NCBI RefSeq assembly: GCF_002009425.1
Contig: NZ_CP019936.1
Location: 248,001 to 312,000 of the forward strand
Direction: 5' to 3'
DNA length: 64,000 nucleotides
Source of the DNA: Thiosocius teredinicola
GTDB taxonomy: Bacteria > Pseudomonadota > Gammaproteobacteria > Chromatiales > Chromatiaceae
Shown: in pieces, positions 27,524-37,171 of the stretch
Layout: each line of letters starts with the position of its first letter
Numbering within the stretch: position 1 is the stretch's first letter
The notes under the pieces: model-generated
Databases searched by the model: none
Seen by the model: the letters and a program-made list of their open reading frames with translations, nothing else
Told to the model about the DNA's origin: nothing
Made by a program: the position numbers and the translations under genes

Positions 27524-29356
27524 GTGGCGAATCTGCACGAAAACCTTATCTCGCTCGAAGAGGCCGTCACACTTGACGGCCTTTTTGCGACGCGCGTTAA
27601 GCGAACGCCGGACCGGACCGCGTATCGCTACTTCGATAAGGCCGCCAAATCGTGGCAATCCTATACCTGGGCGGAAATGGCGCGCGAGGTGGCGCGTTGG
27701 CAGGCGGCGATCGCCGCCGAGCATGTGCCGCGCGGGGGGCGCGTGGCGATCCAGTTGCGCAACTGCGCCCAGTGGGTGATGTTCGACCAGGCCGCGATGA
27801 GCCTGGGCTTGGTCAATGTGCCTTTGTACACCGACGATCGGCCAGACAACATCGCTTACATTCTCAAAGAAGCCGACGTGCACGTGCTGCTGGTGCAGGA
27901 TGCCGGGCGGTGGCGCCGGCTGGCTGAGGTGGTCGGCACTGAAGGGCCGCTCAAGCGTATCCTGATTCTCGACGACAGCGATGTCGCGCGAAAACTAGCC
28001 GCACAAGACGATCGTATCCGCATCGTGGCTGACTGGTTGCCGGCGCAGGCGGGTGAACTGCAACGTCGCACCGGACTCGACAGCAAGGCCCTGGCATCGA
28101 TCGTTTATACGTCGGGTACGACCGGCCGACCCAAAGGCGTGATGCTCAGTCACAGCAACATGATGTCGGTTGCGCATGGTGCCTTGACCCTGTTCGATTG
28201 CTACCAGGAAGACGTTTTTCTCTCTTTCCTGCCGCTGTCGCACACGCTGGAGCGCACGGTCGGCTACTACCTGCCGGTGATGACCGGTTCGAGCGTCGCC
28301 TATGCGCGTTCGGTCGCTCAATTGGCAGATGATCTGATGACGATTAAGCCGTCGGTGCTGATTGCGGTGCCGCGCATTTTCGAACGGGTCCATGGCCGCA
28401 TAGCGGATCAGATGGAAGAGCGCGGCGGCAGCGCAAAGAAACTGTTCAACCTGGCGGTATCTATCGGTTGGAAACGTTTTCTGCATGCACAGGGCCGCGG
28501 TCGCTGGCCGGTCGGCAGCATGCTTTGGCCGCTGCTCGATCGCCTGGTGGCCAGCAAGGTAATCTCGCGCCTCGGCGGAAACATCCGTGTTGCCGTGAGT
28601 GGTGGGGCGCCGTTGAACGAAGAGATTGCGCGGGTGTTCATCGGTCTTGGACTGCCGCTGGTGCAGGGTTACGGTCTGACCGAGACGGCGCCGATCGTCA
28701 GTGCCAACCCGCTGGAGAAAAATATTCCTAACAGCGTCGGGATACCGATTCGCGGCGTCAAGGTGAAGATCGGTGCGAATGATGAACTGCTCGTGAAAGG
28801 GCCCGGCGTGATGCTGGGTTACTGGAACAATCATGCCGCGACGGCCCAGGCTATCGATCCCGATGGGTGGCTGCGCACCGGTGACCAGGCGCGTATCGAC
28901 GACAGCGGCCATATTTACATAACGGGCCGAATAAAGGACATATTAGTGCTGTCGAACGGCGAGAAGATCCCGCCCGGCGACATGGAGTCGGCGATCGCGC
29001 TCGATCCCCTGTTCGAGCAGGTTATGGTCGTCGGTGAAGGTAAGCCCTACCTGGCGGCGCTAGTGGTGCTCGACGGCGATCATTGGCCAGGATTTGCGCA
29101 GCAGCAAGGTGTCGATCCGATGAGTCCGTCCAGCCTGACCGACAGTCGGGTACAGCACGCTGCGGCGCGTCGGGTGAAAGCGGCACTCAAAGACTTTCCC
29201 GGTTATGCCAAGATCCGGCAGGTCCACCTGTCGCTCGACCCCTGGACGGTCGACGATGGGCTGATGACCCCGACACTCAAGGTCAAGCGGCAACAGGTCT
29301 TGCAGCGGTTTGCTGGTGAGGTCGATGCTATGTATCGCGGTGGTCCGGCGCACTGA
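27524..29356 (+). CDS. Long-chain acyl-CoA synthetase (AMP-forming), FadD15-like
   Basis: A 610-residue ANL-superfamily enzyme that activates fatty acids to acyl-CoA through an acyl-adenylate. Motifs: the P-loop IVYTSGTTGRPKGVMLSH, the A4/A5-like VQGYGLTETAPIVS, and GWLRTGDQARIDDSGHIYITGRIKDILVLSNGEKIPP carrying the Asp, Arg and Lys of the C-terminal hinge. It resembles the 600-residue AMP-dependent synthetases named FadD15 rather than the 560-residue E. coli FadD. The GTG start is supported by GGAGG at 27513-27517. It is divergent from thiS. Confidence 0.9.
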   Translation: MANLHENLISLEEAVTLDGLFATRVKRTPDRTAYRYFDKAAKSWQSYTWAEMAREVARWQAAIAAEHVPRGGRVAIQLRNCAQWVMFDQAAMSLGLVNVPLYTDDRPDNIAYILKEADVHVLLVQDAGRWRRLAEVVGTEGPLKRILILDDSDVARKLAAQDDRIRIVADWLPAQAGELQRRTGLDSKALASIVYTSGTTGRPKGVMLSHSNMMSVAHGALTLFDCYQEDVFLSFLPLSHTLERTVGYYLPVMTGSSVAYARSVAQLADDLMTIKPSVLIAVPRIFERVHGRIADQMEERGGSAKKLFNLAVSIGWKRFLHAQGRGRWPVGSMLWPLLDRLVASKVISRLGGNIRVAVSGGAPLNEEIARVFIGLGLPLVQGYGLTETAPIVSANPLEKNIPNSVGIPIRGVKVKIGANDELLVKGPGVMLGYWNNHAATAQAIDPDGWLRTGDQARIDDSGHIYITGRIKDILVLSNGEKIPPGDMESAIALDPLFEQVMVVGEGKPYLAALVVLDGDHWPGFAQQQGVDPMSPSSLTDSRVQHAAARRVKAALKDFPGYAKIRQVHLSLDPWTVDDGLMTPTLKVKRQQVLQRFAGEVDAMYRGGPAH

Positions 29357-29418
29357 AGAATGCCGGTTTGACGCCATCGGATTGTCAGTCGATCGTGAAT
29401 CGGGGCCGCTCCAGCGGC

Positions 29419-29424
29419 TATAAT
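29419..29424 (+). promoter_or_regulatory. Likely -10 element of tRNA-Gly
   Basis: TATAAT lies 11 bases before the first base of the mature tRNA, the expected distance for a sigma-70 promoter. The -35 region 17 bases upstream is a poor match. Confidence 0.55.
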
Positions 29425-29434
29425 TCGACACCAA

Positions 29435-29508
29435 GCGGCCATCGTATATCGGTATTACCCTGGCTTCCCAAGCCAGAGAGGCGGGTTCGATTCCCGCTGG
29501 CCGCTCCA
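29435..29508 (+). tRNA. tRNA-Gly (anticodon CCC)
   Basis: A complete cloverleaf: acceptor arms GCGGCCA (29435-29441) and TGGCCGC (29498-29504), anticodon stem CTGGC/GCCAG around the loop TTCCCAA giving anticodon CCC, T-arm GCGGG-TTCGATT-CCCGC, and an encoded CCA at 29506-29508. Confidence 0.95.
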
Positions 29509-29610
29509 TCTTCCTTTGCCTTTCTCAGCGAATAGGCAACGGAATTCGGGTTCGCCACGTTCGTCGCGTTGCATGGGTGGCCCCATGAGAGCCTGTTGTG
29601 GGCTTGCCCT

Positions 29611-30216
29611 CTACTCGGCCACCGCATCGCGCAATGCGCCCGCGATTTCCTCCGGGTCCTCAGAGTGGTGTACCAGCTCGCGGATAATGCCGTTCTTGCC
29701 GACGACATAGACGATCGACGAATGGTCCATGGTGTAACCCATCTCGGAATCGTCCAGTTTGACCTTCTCGAAGATGACGAAATGCTTCTGCGCGACCTGG
29801 GTGATTTCTTCCAGGGTGCCCGTCAGGCCGATGAAGCTGGGATCGAAGTAGCGGGCGTATTCGCCGACTCTCGCTGCGTCATCGCGTTCCGGGTCGATCG
29901 TGATGAAGAGGGGCTGTACCTGGGCGCGCTGCTCGTCGGTGAGTTGTTTGAGCCCGGCCGCTATGCCGCTGAGTGACGTAATGCACACATCGGGGCAATG
30001 GGTGAATCCGAAGTAGATCGGTACGATCTTGCCTTTGAAATCGTGCAGGCTGACGGGGCCTTTGTCCGAGGTCAGCGTGAAGTCACCGCCCAGGTCCGGG
30101 TACCCCGTTGTTTCCTGCTTGGCGGGTTTGCCTTGCATGCCGGCCCACAGGCCGATGCCGATGCTGACGGCGGCCAAAACGGCGATAAGGAGTATCTGCT
30201 TGACGTTGTTCTTCAC
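29611..30216 (-). CDS. SCO1/SenC family copper chaperone
   Basis: A 201-residue membrane-anchored thioredoxin-fold protein thought to deliver copper to the CuA site of cytochrome c oxidase or to act as a thiol redox factor. The N-terminal helix (ILLIAVLAAVSIGIGLWAG) anchors it. The copper site is Cys74-x3-Cys78 in THCPDVC plus the His in YTMDHSSIVYV. The GTG start at 30214-30216 fits the family length; an upstream ATG would add 52 residues without homology. No oxidase genes lie nearby. Confidence 0.92.
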   Translation of the reverse strand: MKNNVKQILLIAVLAAVSIGIGLWAGMQGKPAKQETTGYPDLGGDFTLTSDKGPVSLHDFKGKIVPIYFGFTHCPDVCITSLSGIAAGLKQLTDEQRAQVQPLFITIDPERDDAARVGEYARYFDPSFIGLTGTLEEITQVAQKHFVIFEKVKLDDSEMGYTMDHSSIVYVVGKNGIIRELVHHSEDPEEIAGALRDAVAE

Positions 30217-30303
30217 CTGATCCTGCCTATGTTGCTGGAGGGTTGTACCGCATCGGTGCGATCGCGCATGATTGTCAGCCCAACCCAGCGTGTCAAATTG
30301 CCG

Positions 30304-30618
30304 ATGCTGAAGTTTTACGAAGCGCGTGACAGTCTCGAAGCCCGACAACTGATCGATGCGCTTTCGGCCCATCGCATCGAGGCGACGGTACTCGGAGAAT
30401 ATCTCAGCGGCGCCGCGGGCGAATTGTCAGCTCTCAATTTCCCCTGGGTTTGGCTGATCAACAACGACGACCTGCCGATCGCGCAATCCGTGCTCGACGG
30501 GTTTCTGGCCGCGCGTGGCGCGCTGCCGAAACCCGGGCCTTGGGTCTGCCCGGGCTGCGGCGCGCAGGTCGATGCCGGCTTCGAGATCTGCTGGCAGTGC
30601 GGCGCCGATCGCAAGTGA
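30304..30618 (+). CDS. DUF2007-type protein with C-terminal zinc ribbon
   Basis: A 104-residue protein. The N-terminal part ([31 protein letters not shown], later [20 protein letters not shown]) has the ferredoxin-like DUF2007 pattern, sometimes called putative signal transducing protein. The C-terminus is a zinc ribbon: CPGC followed by CWQC (spacing C-x2-C-x13-C-x2-C). The start is the ATG at 30304. Its stop overlaps the GTG start of mutY by four bases, so the two are coupled. Confidence 0.82.
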   Translation: MLKFYEARDSLEARQLIDALSAHRIEATVLGEYLSGAAGELSALNFPWVWLINNDDLPIAQSVLDGFLAARGALPKPGPWVCPGCGAQVDAGFEICWQCGADRK

Positions 30619-31661
30619 CCGCTGACTTCTCGCAGCTGGTGCTTGCATGGTTCGATGAGCATGGGCGTAAGACCCTGCCATGGCAGCAAAATATTTCACC
30701 GTATCGCGTCTGGGTGTCTGAGATCATGCTGCAGCAGACGCAGGTCGCGACGGTCATACCGTATTTCGAGCGCTTCATGGCGCGATTCCCTGGCGTTGGC
30801 GATCTTGCCGCCGCGCCGATCGACGACGTGCTTCATCATTGGTCCGGCCTGGGTTACTACGCCCGCGCGCGCAACCTCCATCGCGCCGCGAAGCTGGTCT
30901 GTGGCCGCTTTGATGGGGAGTTTCCGCGTGATATTGAGGCGATGCAGGAACTACCCGGGGTCGGGCGGTCGACGGCGGGGGCCATCCTGTCACTGGCATG
31001 CGGGCAGCGGCAGACCATACTCGATGGCAACGTGAAGCGCGTGTTGGCGCGATTTCATGGCGTAGATGGCTGGCCGGGTACAGCACCGGTCCTGAATCAG
31101 CTGTGGGGACTGGCAGAACGCTACACACCGGCTGAGCGAGTAGCTAACTACAACCAGGCAATGATGGATCTCGGCGCGACCCTGTGCACCCGCAGCAAGC
31201 CGGCCTGTGATCGTTGCCCGGTGGGCCAACACTGTGTTGCACGACGGGCCGGTGAGCAGCATCGATTTCCGGGTAAAAAGCCGAAGAAGGCGCTGCCAGC
31301 GAAGTCCACACAGATGCTGCTTGTGCGCGACCCGGCGGGGTCGATCCTGCTGGAGCGTCGTCCGCCTGCCGGCATCTGGGGCGGCCTGTGGTGCCTGCCG
31401 GAGATCGAGCAGGGAAGCGATCCGCTCAGCTGGTGCGCAAGCAGTGTCGGCCAGCAGGCCAGTATCGGCCGGCGCCTGCCGACAAGGCGGCATACCTTCA
31501 GCCACTTTCACCTGGATATCGCACCGGTCGAAATCCTGCTGAAACAGCCGGGTTGCGCCGTGTTGGAGCCGGGAAGCCGGCTTTGGTATAACCCGCGTCA
31601 GCCTGAAAACATCGGCTTGGCGGCACCCGTTGCGCGCCTGCTCGATGAGATCAGTAATTGA
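30615..31661 (+). CDS. mutY: Adenine DNA glycosylase MutY
   Basis: MutY removes adenine mispaired with 8-oxoguanine. The GTG start at 30615 gives 348 residues. The catalytic Glu is in [12 protein letters not shown], the helix-hairpin-helix in [15 protein letters not shown], the catalytic Asp in [11 protein letters not shown], and the [4Fe-4S] site in C-x6-C-x2-C-x5-C ([17 protein letters not shown]). The C-terminal NUDIX-like domain that recognises 8-oxoG is present ([16 protein letters not shown]). yggX follows 21 bases later, as in E. coli. Confidence 0.97.
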   Translation: MTADFSQLVLAWFDEHGRKTLPWQQNISPYRVWVSEIMLQQTQVATVIPYFERFMARFPGVGDLAAAPIDDVLHHWSGLGYYARARNLHRAAKLVCGRFDGEFPRDIEAMQELPGVGRSTAGAILSLACGQRQTILDGNVKRVLARFHGVDGWPGTAPVLNQLWGLAERYTPAERVANYNQAMMDLGATLCTRSKPACDRCPVGQHCVARRAGEQHRFPGKKPKKALPAKSTQMLLVRDPAGSILLERRPPAGIWGGLWCLPEIEQGSDPLSWCASSVGQQASIGRRLPTRRHTFSHFHLDIAPVEILLKQPGCAVLEPGSRLWYNPRQPENIGLAAPVARLLDEISN

Positions 31662-31682
31662 ACGCAGTTTCGGAGATGTCAG

Positions 31683-31949
31683 ATGGGTGAATTGGTGAAT
31701 TGTGTCCGCCTCAAACGTGAAGCCGAGGGGTTGGATCGTCAGCCTTATCCGGGCGAACTGGGAAAACGCATTCTCGAGAATGTCTCCAAAGAGGCCTGGC
31801 AGGAATGGCTGCGCCACCAGACCATGTTGATCAACGAGTATCGCCTGAGCCCGGTCGACCCCAAGGCACGTACCTTTCTTGAAGAACAGATGGAAAAGTT
31901 CTTCTTCGGTGAGGGCTCCGAGGCGCCACCGGATTTCAAGCCAGAATAA
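31683..31949 (+). CDS. yggX: Fe(II)-trafficking / oxidative damage protection protein YggX
   Basis: An 88-residue protein with the family signature [24 protein letters not shown] and the single Cys near the N-terminus. It is thought to protect iron-sulfur enzymes and to handle labile iron. Its place directly after mutY, an iron-sulfur DNA repair enzyme, matches the E. coli order. GGAGATG before the ATG gives a ribosome site. Confidence 0.95.
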   Translation: MGELVNCVRLKREAEGLDRQPYPGELGKRILENVSKEAWQEWLRHQTMLINEYRLSPVDPKARTFLEEQMEKFFFGEGSEAPPDFKPE

Positions 31950-32037
31950 GCGGTTGCGGGGCGGGTACTTGACTCATCTGGTCTTCGCCGCTTTAATACC
32001 GCCTCTTTCGCGCCACCTCCGGCGTATCCGACCTAAT

Positions 32038-32113
<76 letters not shown>

Positions 32114-33173
32114 TTCTCCCTTTTCCGTGCCACTAGCGACTTCATCTCCTCTGTAGGTCTACCCGCGGGGCTAGGATTTACCGGCTGTCGTTGAGGCTTT
32201 CGCTCTGGCATTGAGCCTATTATGCGGTTGGTCCGCATTCCGATTGTCATGCTCGATCGGACTTGCGGTTCAAGCAGGTCCTGAGAAAACTTCCGAAATG
32301 GTTTTTGGGATGGATTTTTCTCTTGCCTTTCGGTCGTGGCAGAGGTGAAAAGCACTGCGCCACCTCGTTTCGCCTTTCGGGACCTGTTGTCCAGTGTCTG
32401 CGCCCCGTTTGGATTCTGCTCGAATGACTCACGCGAAATGGTTGTCTCGTCGGCGTGATCGACTGTATCGCCCGGGCAAACCAAGCCCACACTTGGGCCT
32501 TCAATCAGGTCAACCCCAACGCTGCGCCTGTTCGGAAAGATTGCTCCATATCGCTCCGTTTTCGCTATACGGGCCGATTCAATTCGGGCGCCTTTCGGAA
32601 TCGAGGCCGCTGCACAAGAGCTACCGCTGTCGCTCCGTTGTCCCCAACTCGCTTGTTGAAGATTTGATGTTTCGACACCATCACCAACATACCTCTAGGC
32701 TCATAGATAGGCCGCAGAAAGCCCGGCGAACACTTCTTGAAGTAAGATGGCGTGATGGTCTTGATCAAGCCCGCCCGTAAACGGCAATAGCCATCCTTTT
32801 TGGGCGGCATGTAAATGCCAAGGCATGTGATTTTTGTGAGAATGGATTCGCAATCCAATGGCACCAAAACAACCGGTATTTCCGTGCTCGTTCATTTCCT
32901 GCTGAATCGCCCGTGTATCGCCATCGCAACCGATGAGTTCAAAGTTGGTCGGCAAATCCAGTGCTGTATTTTTGCTCGTAGCTTTAAGGGCCGCGAGCAA
33001 TTGCCTGAAAGCTTGGCCCCGTTCCGCTTACCGCGCACCAATCTCTCCGCTGGTAATTCTTGCCTTGCAGGCAGTTCTTCAAAGTCTGTTCTGGATGGGC
33101 TCTCAACAACGATTGAACATGGCAGCCGACGTGTGTGCTCGCCTGCCCGAGCAACTGATCCCAAGCAATCATC
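32114..33173. other. Gene-poor stretch of lower GC after tRNA-Phe
   Basis: About 1.06 kb with composition visibly closer to 50 percent GC than its neighbours and only short overlapping frames in several phases. Two minus-strand frames (33199-32984 and 33000-32701) give protein-like pieces, including ELIGCDGDTRAIQQEM and HMPWHLHAAQKGWLLPF. They lie in different frames and might be remnants of one decayed gene. No family is recognised and no IS end or integrase is visible, although a tRNA 3' end is a common integration site. Confidence 0.4.
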
Positions 33174-34415
33174 ATGGCGTTGACGAACCCGGCAAACAAT
33201 GTGAGCGCTGGTGCTCGCGGCTTACCGGCAACGAGGCCCTATCTCTGGTATGCCTTGATCCCCGCTCTGATGCTCTTTGTGCATGCGCTTGAGTTGGACG
33301 AACTCTACCGAGCGTTTGTGTACGGCAACGTCTTTGTGGTTGCTTGGATAGCCTATCGGTTGCACCGTCGAGACGGTGGCTTTCCGACCGGCGTTGCTGC
33401 TGCGTTGTTGCTGCCGGCTGCGCTACTGACCGTGCTATACATCACGTCCGGTCATGAGATAGCTGGGAAGGAGATCCGGCACCTGGTTGCGTTCACCTTT
33501 GTCGCAATTGGCTGTCTTTTGTTGCCGATGTCGACGAAGCATCTATCGAACGATCAGCACCGGGTTCAGCTGTTGGTGGTCGCGCTGGTCATCGCCTACG
33601 CAGTCATTCAGATCGCCGCGATATTCATTTTTGAAGGCAAATACGGAACGACGAAGAACCCGCACTATCTCGCACACTACGCCTTGTTGTTGCTAGTGAT
33701 CGCGCCTCTGTTGTACCGCGGACTGCCTCCTTATTTGAAGGTGGCGTTGTCATTGGCTGTAGTGTTGTTGGGTGTCGCCCTGCTGCATTCCTTTTCACGT
33801 CCCGCCTGGTTGTCTTTCTTGCTGACTGGGCTGCTCTATGTGTGGCTGATGCGCGGCCGCATTTCGTGGAGATGGCCGGTAGCCATCGTATTTCTTCTCG
33901 GTGCTATCTACCTCTACGATATCGGAGGCGTAGGCAAGCGCGTCGACGATCTCCTTGGCAAGATTACGGCAGAAGAGCGGGTGACTATCTGGCGCGATGC
34001 CTGGAATATGCAGTCAACGAGCACTGCCAGACAGTGGGTGGTCGGGCACGGCATCGATAGTTTCGAAGAAGATTTCAAGGCGTATTCCGACTATCACCAT
34101 CAAGGAATCGATTTCAATGCGCCACACAATATGCCGCTTGAGCTTCTCTATACCGTTGGAATCGTCGGCCTGGTTCTTGTTGCGGCCACGATCGCCTACG
34201 TCTATCTGCTGTTGTTCCGGGCATTCAAGCAACTCGACCGATCCCCTTTTGCCGCTACACTGATCGCGGTGCTAACAGCGAATCTGCTCTTCATATCGAT
34301 TACGGTCAGTTTCTTCAGTAGCCATCATCTGCTGGTGTTCAGCTTGATTGCTGGGCTTGCAGTAGCGTTTGCGAGAGAGAAGCATCGCGTGCGTACCGAC
34401 TTGGCGGGAACATAG
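33174..34415 (+). CDS. O-antigen ligase (WaaL/Wzy_C) family protein
   Basis: A 413-residue membrane protein with about 11-12 helices. The Wzy_C signature region is present: HSFSRPAWLSFLLTGLLYVWL, then a large periplasmic loop with GHGIDSFEEDF and FNAPHNMPLELLYTVGIVGLVL, which carries the conserved His of this family (HN). It would join undecaprenol-linked polysaccharide to lipid A-core or polymerise sugar units. Ligase and Wzy polymerase cannot be told apart by sequence alone. It starts the second surface-polysaccharide region. Confidence 0.88.
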   Translation: MALTNPANNVSAGARGLPATRPYLWYALIPALMLFVHALELDELYRAFVYGNVFVVAWIAYRLHRRDGGFPTGVAAALLLPAALLTVLYITSGHEIAGKEIRHLVAFTFVAIGCLLLPMSTKHLSNDQHRVQLLVVALVIAYAVIQIAAIFIFEGKYGTTKNPHYLAHYALLLLVIAPLLYRGLPPYLKVALSLAVVLLGVALLHSFSRPAWLSFLLTGLLYVWLMRGRISWRWPVAIVFLLGAIYLYDIGGVGKRVDDLLGKITAEERVTIWRDAWNMQSTSTARQWVVGHGIDSFEEDFKAYSDYHHQGIDFNAPHNMPLELLYTVGIVGLVLVAATIAYVYLLLFRAFKQLDRSPFAATLIAVLTANLLFISITVSFFSSHHLLVFSLIAGLAVAFAREKHRVRTDLAGT

Positions 34416-34668
34416 CCTGCATTCGCCGACACTAGTCGACGCGAAATTTGATTGGCAAAAAATTGCGGAGTGACTCCCTGCACAGGTCGTCGTCATCCGA
34501 AGCAGTCGCAAGCTGGCTTTTACCGGCTTATGTATACATCCCTCGCGCGAGGTCGTTCCTACTTTCGGGCGGTTGCTCATCGTTGTGGGTTCATTGTCAG
34601 TTTGGCGCTTTCTGTCCGACCTGAAGCTGCTCACCCATGACTGCTCAATCATCAGCTCATGAGCTTCA

Positions 34669-35838
34669 TCAGCTGGCCTTAGCGGTGACTTCCGGGGTTA
34701 GGGCCAGTCTCAGAAAGTCCATCGATCGACGCCGTTGGCGGTCCAGTTCATCGTTGATCCGGTTCCAATCCGGCTCTGCCAGGAAACTCTGAATATCGAT
34801 GTCCTCCAACGACGACAGCAGTCGATCTTCCAGGCCGAACATTCGCAATAGCGATTCGAAGCGCGACATGCCACGGATGCTGTTACCGATCGCAATGAAT
34901 CGCTTGTTGAACAGTATGGAAAACACAACGCCGTGGAACGAGTCGGTCACGACGAAGTCTGCATCGAGAAATCCACGTACCCATTCTTCGATCGGCGGCG
35001 CCACTCGCTCGTCCAATGGCAGTGTTGCATCCGCCGATGGCTTACTCACACGGTAGGCAGGCCTATCCAGCGCTTCAATGGCCGACCTTGCGATCCGCCC
35101 CTTTGCTCCGGTCTCGTCAAGTAGATAGATCAAGACCCCACTGAAGGTACGTTGCTGCATATCGTCCGGTAGCAGTTCAAGATATCGATGCGGCTCCAGC
35201 AGGAGGGTTGGATCGACTACGTGATCGGCGTCCACGCCAAATCGCTCCCGACACATTGCAACGCCGTCGTCTTCGCGAACGGAGACGGCGTGAAACTGCC
35301 GCAGCAGATTGCCACAGTGGCTTGTTTCCTCGTCCGTGTAGTCCCAATCAGACGTGCCGAACGACGCAGCATAGGCAACCCGTCGCGTTCTGTGATCGTC
35401 GGTTGCAAGAAAGCCTAGAAAGTAATCGTCGTGGTTGAGCAGGATGTAGTCGCGCCGCCAGACCTGATCGCTACCCACAACGATGGCATCGAACTGGTAG
35501 TCGCCGATTTTATCTGCCAGTGTTTCGCTCGTCAGAAATGCTTCCGTCTGCGGCTGGATGTGCTGAGCGATAAAACGCGCATGGTGTTGCATGATCGCCG
35601 GCCTGACTTCGAGATCGTACATATTCCATCGGATCTCACGAAATCGTCCGATCAAATGTTTCTTCAGCCATCTCTTGGTCGCACGAATCGCTCGCTCTCG
35701 CGAAGTCGGTATGCGCGTCTCGCGGTTGAGGAACCAGGCGTCGTGTCCCAAATCTTTAAGCGCGCGCAGCAAGGCGAATGCCTGCAAGCTTCCGCCGTAG
35801 TTGACGTATAACGCTAAAGTCAGCACTGCAACTCTCAT
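34669..35838 (-). CDS. Polysaccharide pyruvyl transferase family protein
   Basis: A 389-residue protein of the CsaB/WcaK pyruvyl transferase fold (GT-B-like). The start at ATG 35836-35838 gives MRVAVLTLALYVNYGGSLQAFAL with the NYGxxLQ motif; VVGSDQVWR follows near residue 125, and the C-terminal VVTDSFHGVVFSILF (D-S-F-H-G) is diagnostic. Such enzymes put pyruvate ketals on surface sugars from PEP, although the family also includes members of other activity. It is convergent with the O-antigen ligase gene (253 bases between ends, no gene). Confidence 0.88.
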   Translation of the reverse strand: MRVAVLTLALYVNYGGSLQAFALLRALKDLGHDAWFLNRETRIPTSRERAIRATKRWLKKHLIGRFREIRWNMYDLEVRPAIMQHHARFIAQHIQPQTEAFLTSETLADKIGDYQFDAIVVGSDQVWRRDYILLNHDDYFLGFLATDDHRTRRVAYAASFGTSDWDYTDEETSHCGNLLRQFHAVSVREDDGVAMCRERFGVDADHVVDPTLLLEPHRYLELLPDDMQQRTFSGVLIYLLDETGAKGRIARSAIEALDRPAYRVSKPSADATLPLDERVAPPIEEWVRGFLDADFVVTDSFHGVVFSILFNKRFIAIGNSIRGMSRFESLLRMFGLEDRLLSSLEDIDIQSFLAEPDWNRINDELDRQRRRSMDFLRLALTPEVTAKAS

Positions 35839-36835
35839 CGACTCTTTTCGCCTTCGCTGGCAAGCGGCAAGCCTGGGGAACATCTCAATGGACCGGGGTG
35901 CCTCTTGCGTGCTTTGAGGCGCGTCATTGCCACGTGCAACGCATGCGGCGCAGCGGCTTGTGGGTTTGTTGATGTCATCATCGTCACCGAAAAAACAGCT
36001 CGTCGACGTCGCGGGTGGAACTGGCAAGGATATCCGGGTCAGTTTACGGGAAGCGAGCAGCGCGAGAAACGGGCGCGCATCGTAGCGAACTTCCGTTGCC
36101 GACGATGAGCTGTCGAGCCCATTGTGGGGCAATGACCCCGCGGTCGCAGGAACGACTCGGGCACGATTGGGTCGGAGCGGTTGCGCTATCGGGCAACGGC
36201 CGGATCACGGGCGGCGTGCACGGTTGTTTGCTTTCGTTGAGCGCAAACCGTCAACTTGGTTTTTGGCCGACGTCGTCACCGGTTGTGGTGCTCTTGCGGA
36301 GCTCGGCTTGCTCAAGTTATGTGATCGAATTGGCATTTGTGATTCGCGAGCGCGCATTCCGGGGCGCCGTTCCAATAAACGGCGTTAGTCGCGATCCTGT
36401 CATCTGGCAAACTTATCTTTTAAGGTTGGAAGACGATTCGCGTGATCGGTTGTCAGTTGATGAGTGGGTCACAGTGATCGTTGACGACGGTCGCAAACGC
36501 TGGCTCGCAGGTCCCCCAACGCAGTTGTAGCTGGCTTTCCTGCGCGGTAATCTAGCACCGCGATCCGGTAGTAGCGCGTTCGCCCCAACCGGTCTGCAAA
36601 GCGGTAGATGATGTTAGTCCACCTCCTTTGCCAGAGGGTGTCCCAACGTCTGTGAGACCTGTAACGAGGTGCGAACCAGGCCCTTGTTTACTTAAGCGTG
36701 TTCGCAGTTTTTGATTGGCAACTGCAAGTGCCCGATATTGGGGCGGTGCGAAACGCGTATGCAGGTGAGTTTCGATGCGGTCGTCGAATGCGTCGTCGTG
36801 ACGCGGTATGTGCTTGAGGCGCAAGATTGCGACGA
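35839..36835. other. Stretch without a recognisable gene upstream of the MenD-like locus
   Basis: Nearly 1 kb. One plus-strand open frame (about 36105-36530) encodes a peptide with a plausible C-terminal part (DPVIWQTYLLRLEDD then WVTVIVDDGRKRWL), but its start is unclear and I recognise no family. The rest has short frames only. It may hold the promoter of the 36.8-41.3 kb genes and decayed cluster genes. Confidence 0.4.
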
Positions 36836-37171
36836 ATGAATAGATATGAGGTCGAGCAGTTGCTGAACAGCTGGGGTGCCGACATGCCGGAGGTGATCAC
36901 CAAGCATCTCGATGCGTCGGCGGAACTCGGGTTGCACCCGTGGGTTCGGCGGAATGCGCTCGAGCACGTGTTGCACGAGGCGCGCGTTGTTGGTTTTGCC
37001 AGTCCATTCGGTACTGGCGTTCTAAAGGTCGCAGGCTGCGACACCAGCTACCTGAACCAAGCCAAGCAAGATACCAATCGATCTTCGTGTCGAACGAACG
37101 CGCATTTCGAGAACGCGCCGAATTTCATCCAGGTGGTCAGCAAGGAAGAGCGCAGATATGTATTCGGATGA
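36836..37171 (+). CDS. Hypothetical protein preceding the MenD-like gene, possibly the tail of a longer gene
   Basis: The frame from the ATG at 36836 encodes 111 residues with good coding composition (VITKHLDASAELGLHPWV, later LKVAGCDTSYLNQAK and NFIQVVSKEERRYVFG). It ends inside the MenD-like gene with a 14-base overlap, which indicates translational coupling. I do not recognise the family. The abrupt N-terminus and the unassigned 1 kb upstream leave open that it is the surviving C-terminal part of a larger protein. Confidence 0.55.
   Translation: MNRYEVEQLLNSWGADMPEVITKHLDASAELGLHPWVRRNALEHVLHEARVVGFASPFGTGVLKVAGCDTSYLNQAKQDTNRSSCRTNAHFENAPNFIQVVSKEERRYVFG

Noticed and set aside
36105-36530. 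Plus-strand frame of about 140 residues as a gene
   Set aside because: Start context and family are lacking; only the last third looks protein-like, so it is mentioned within the gene-poor stretch.
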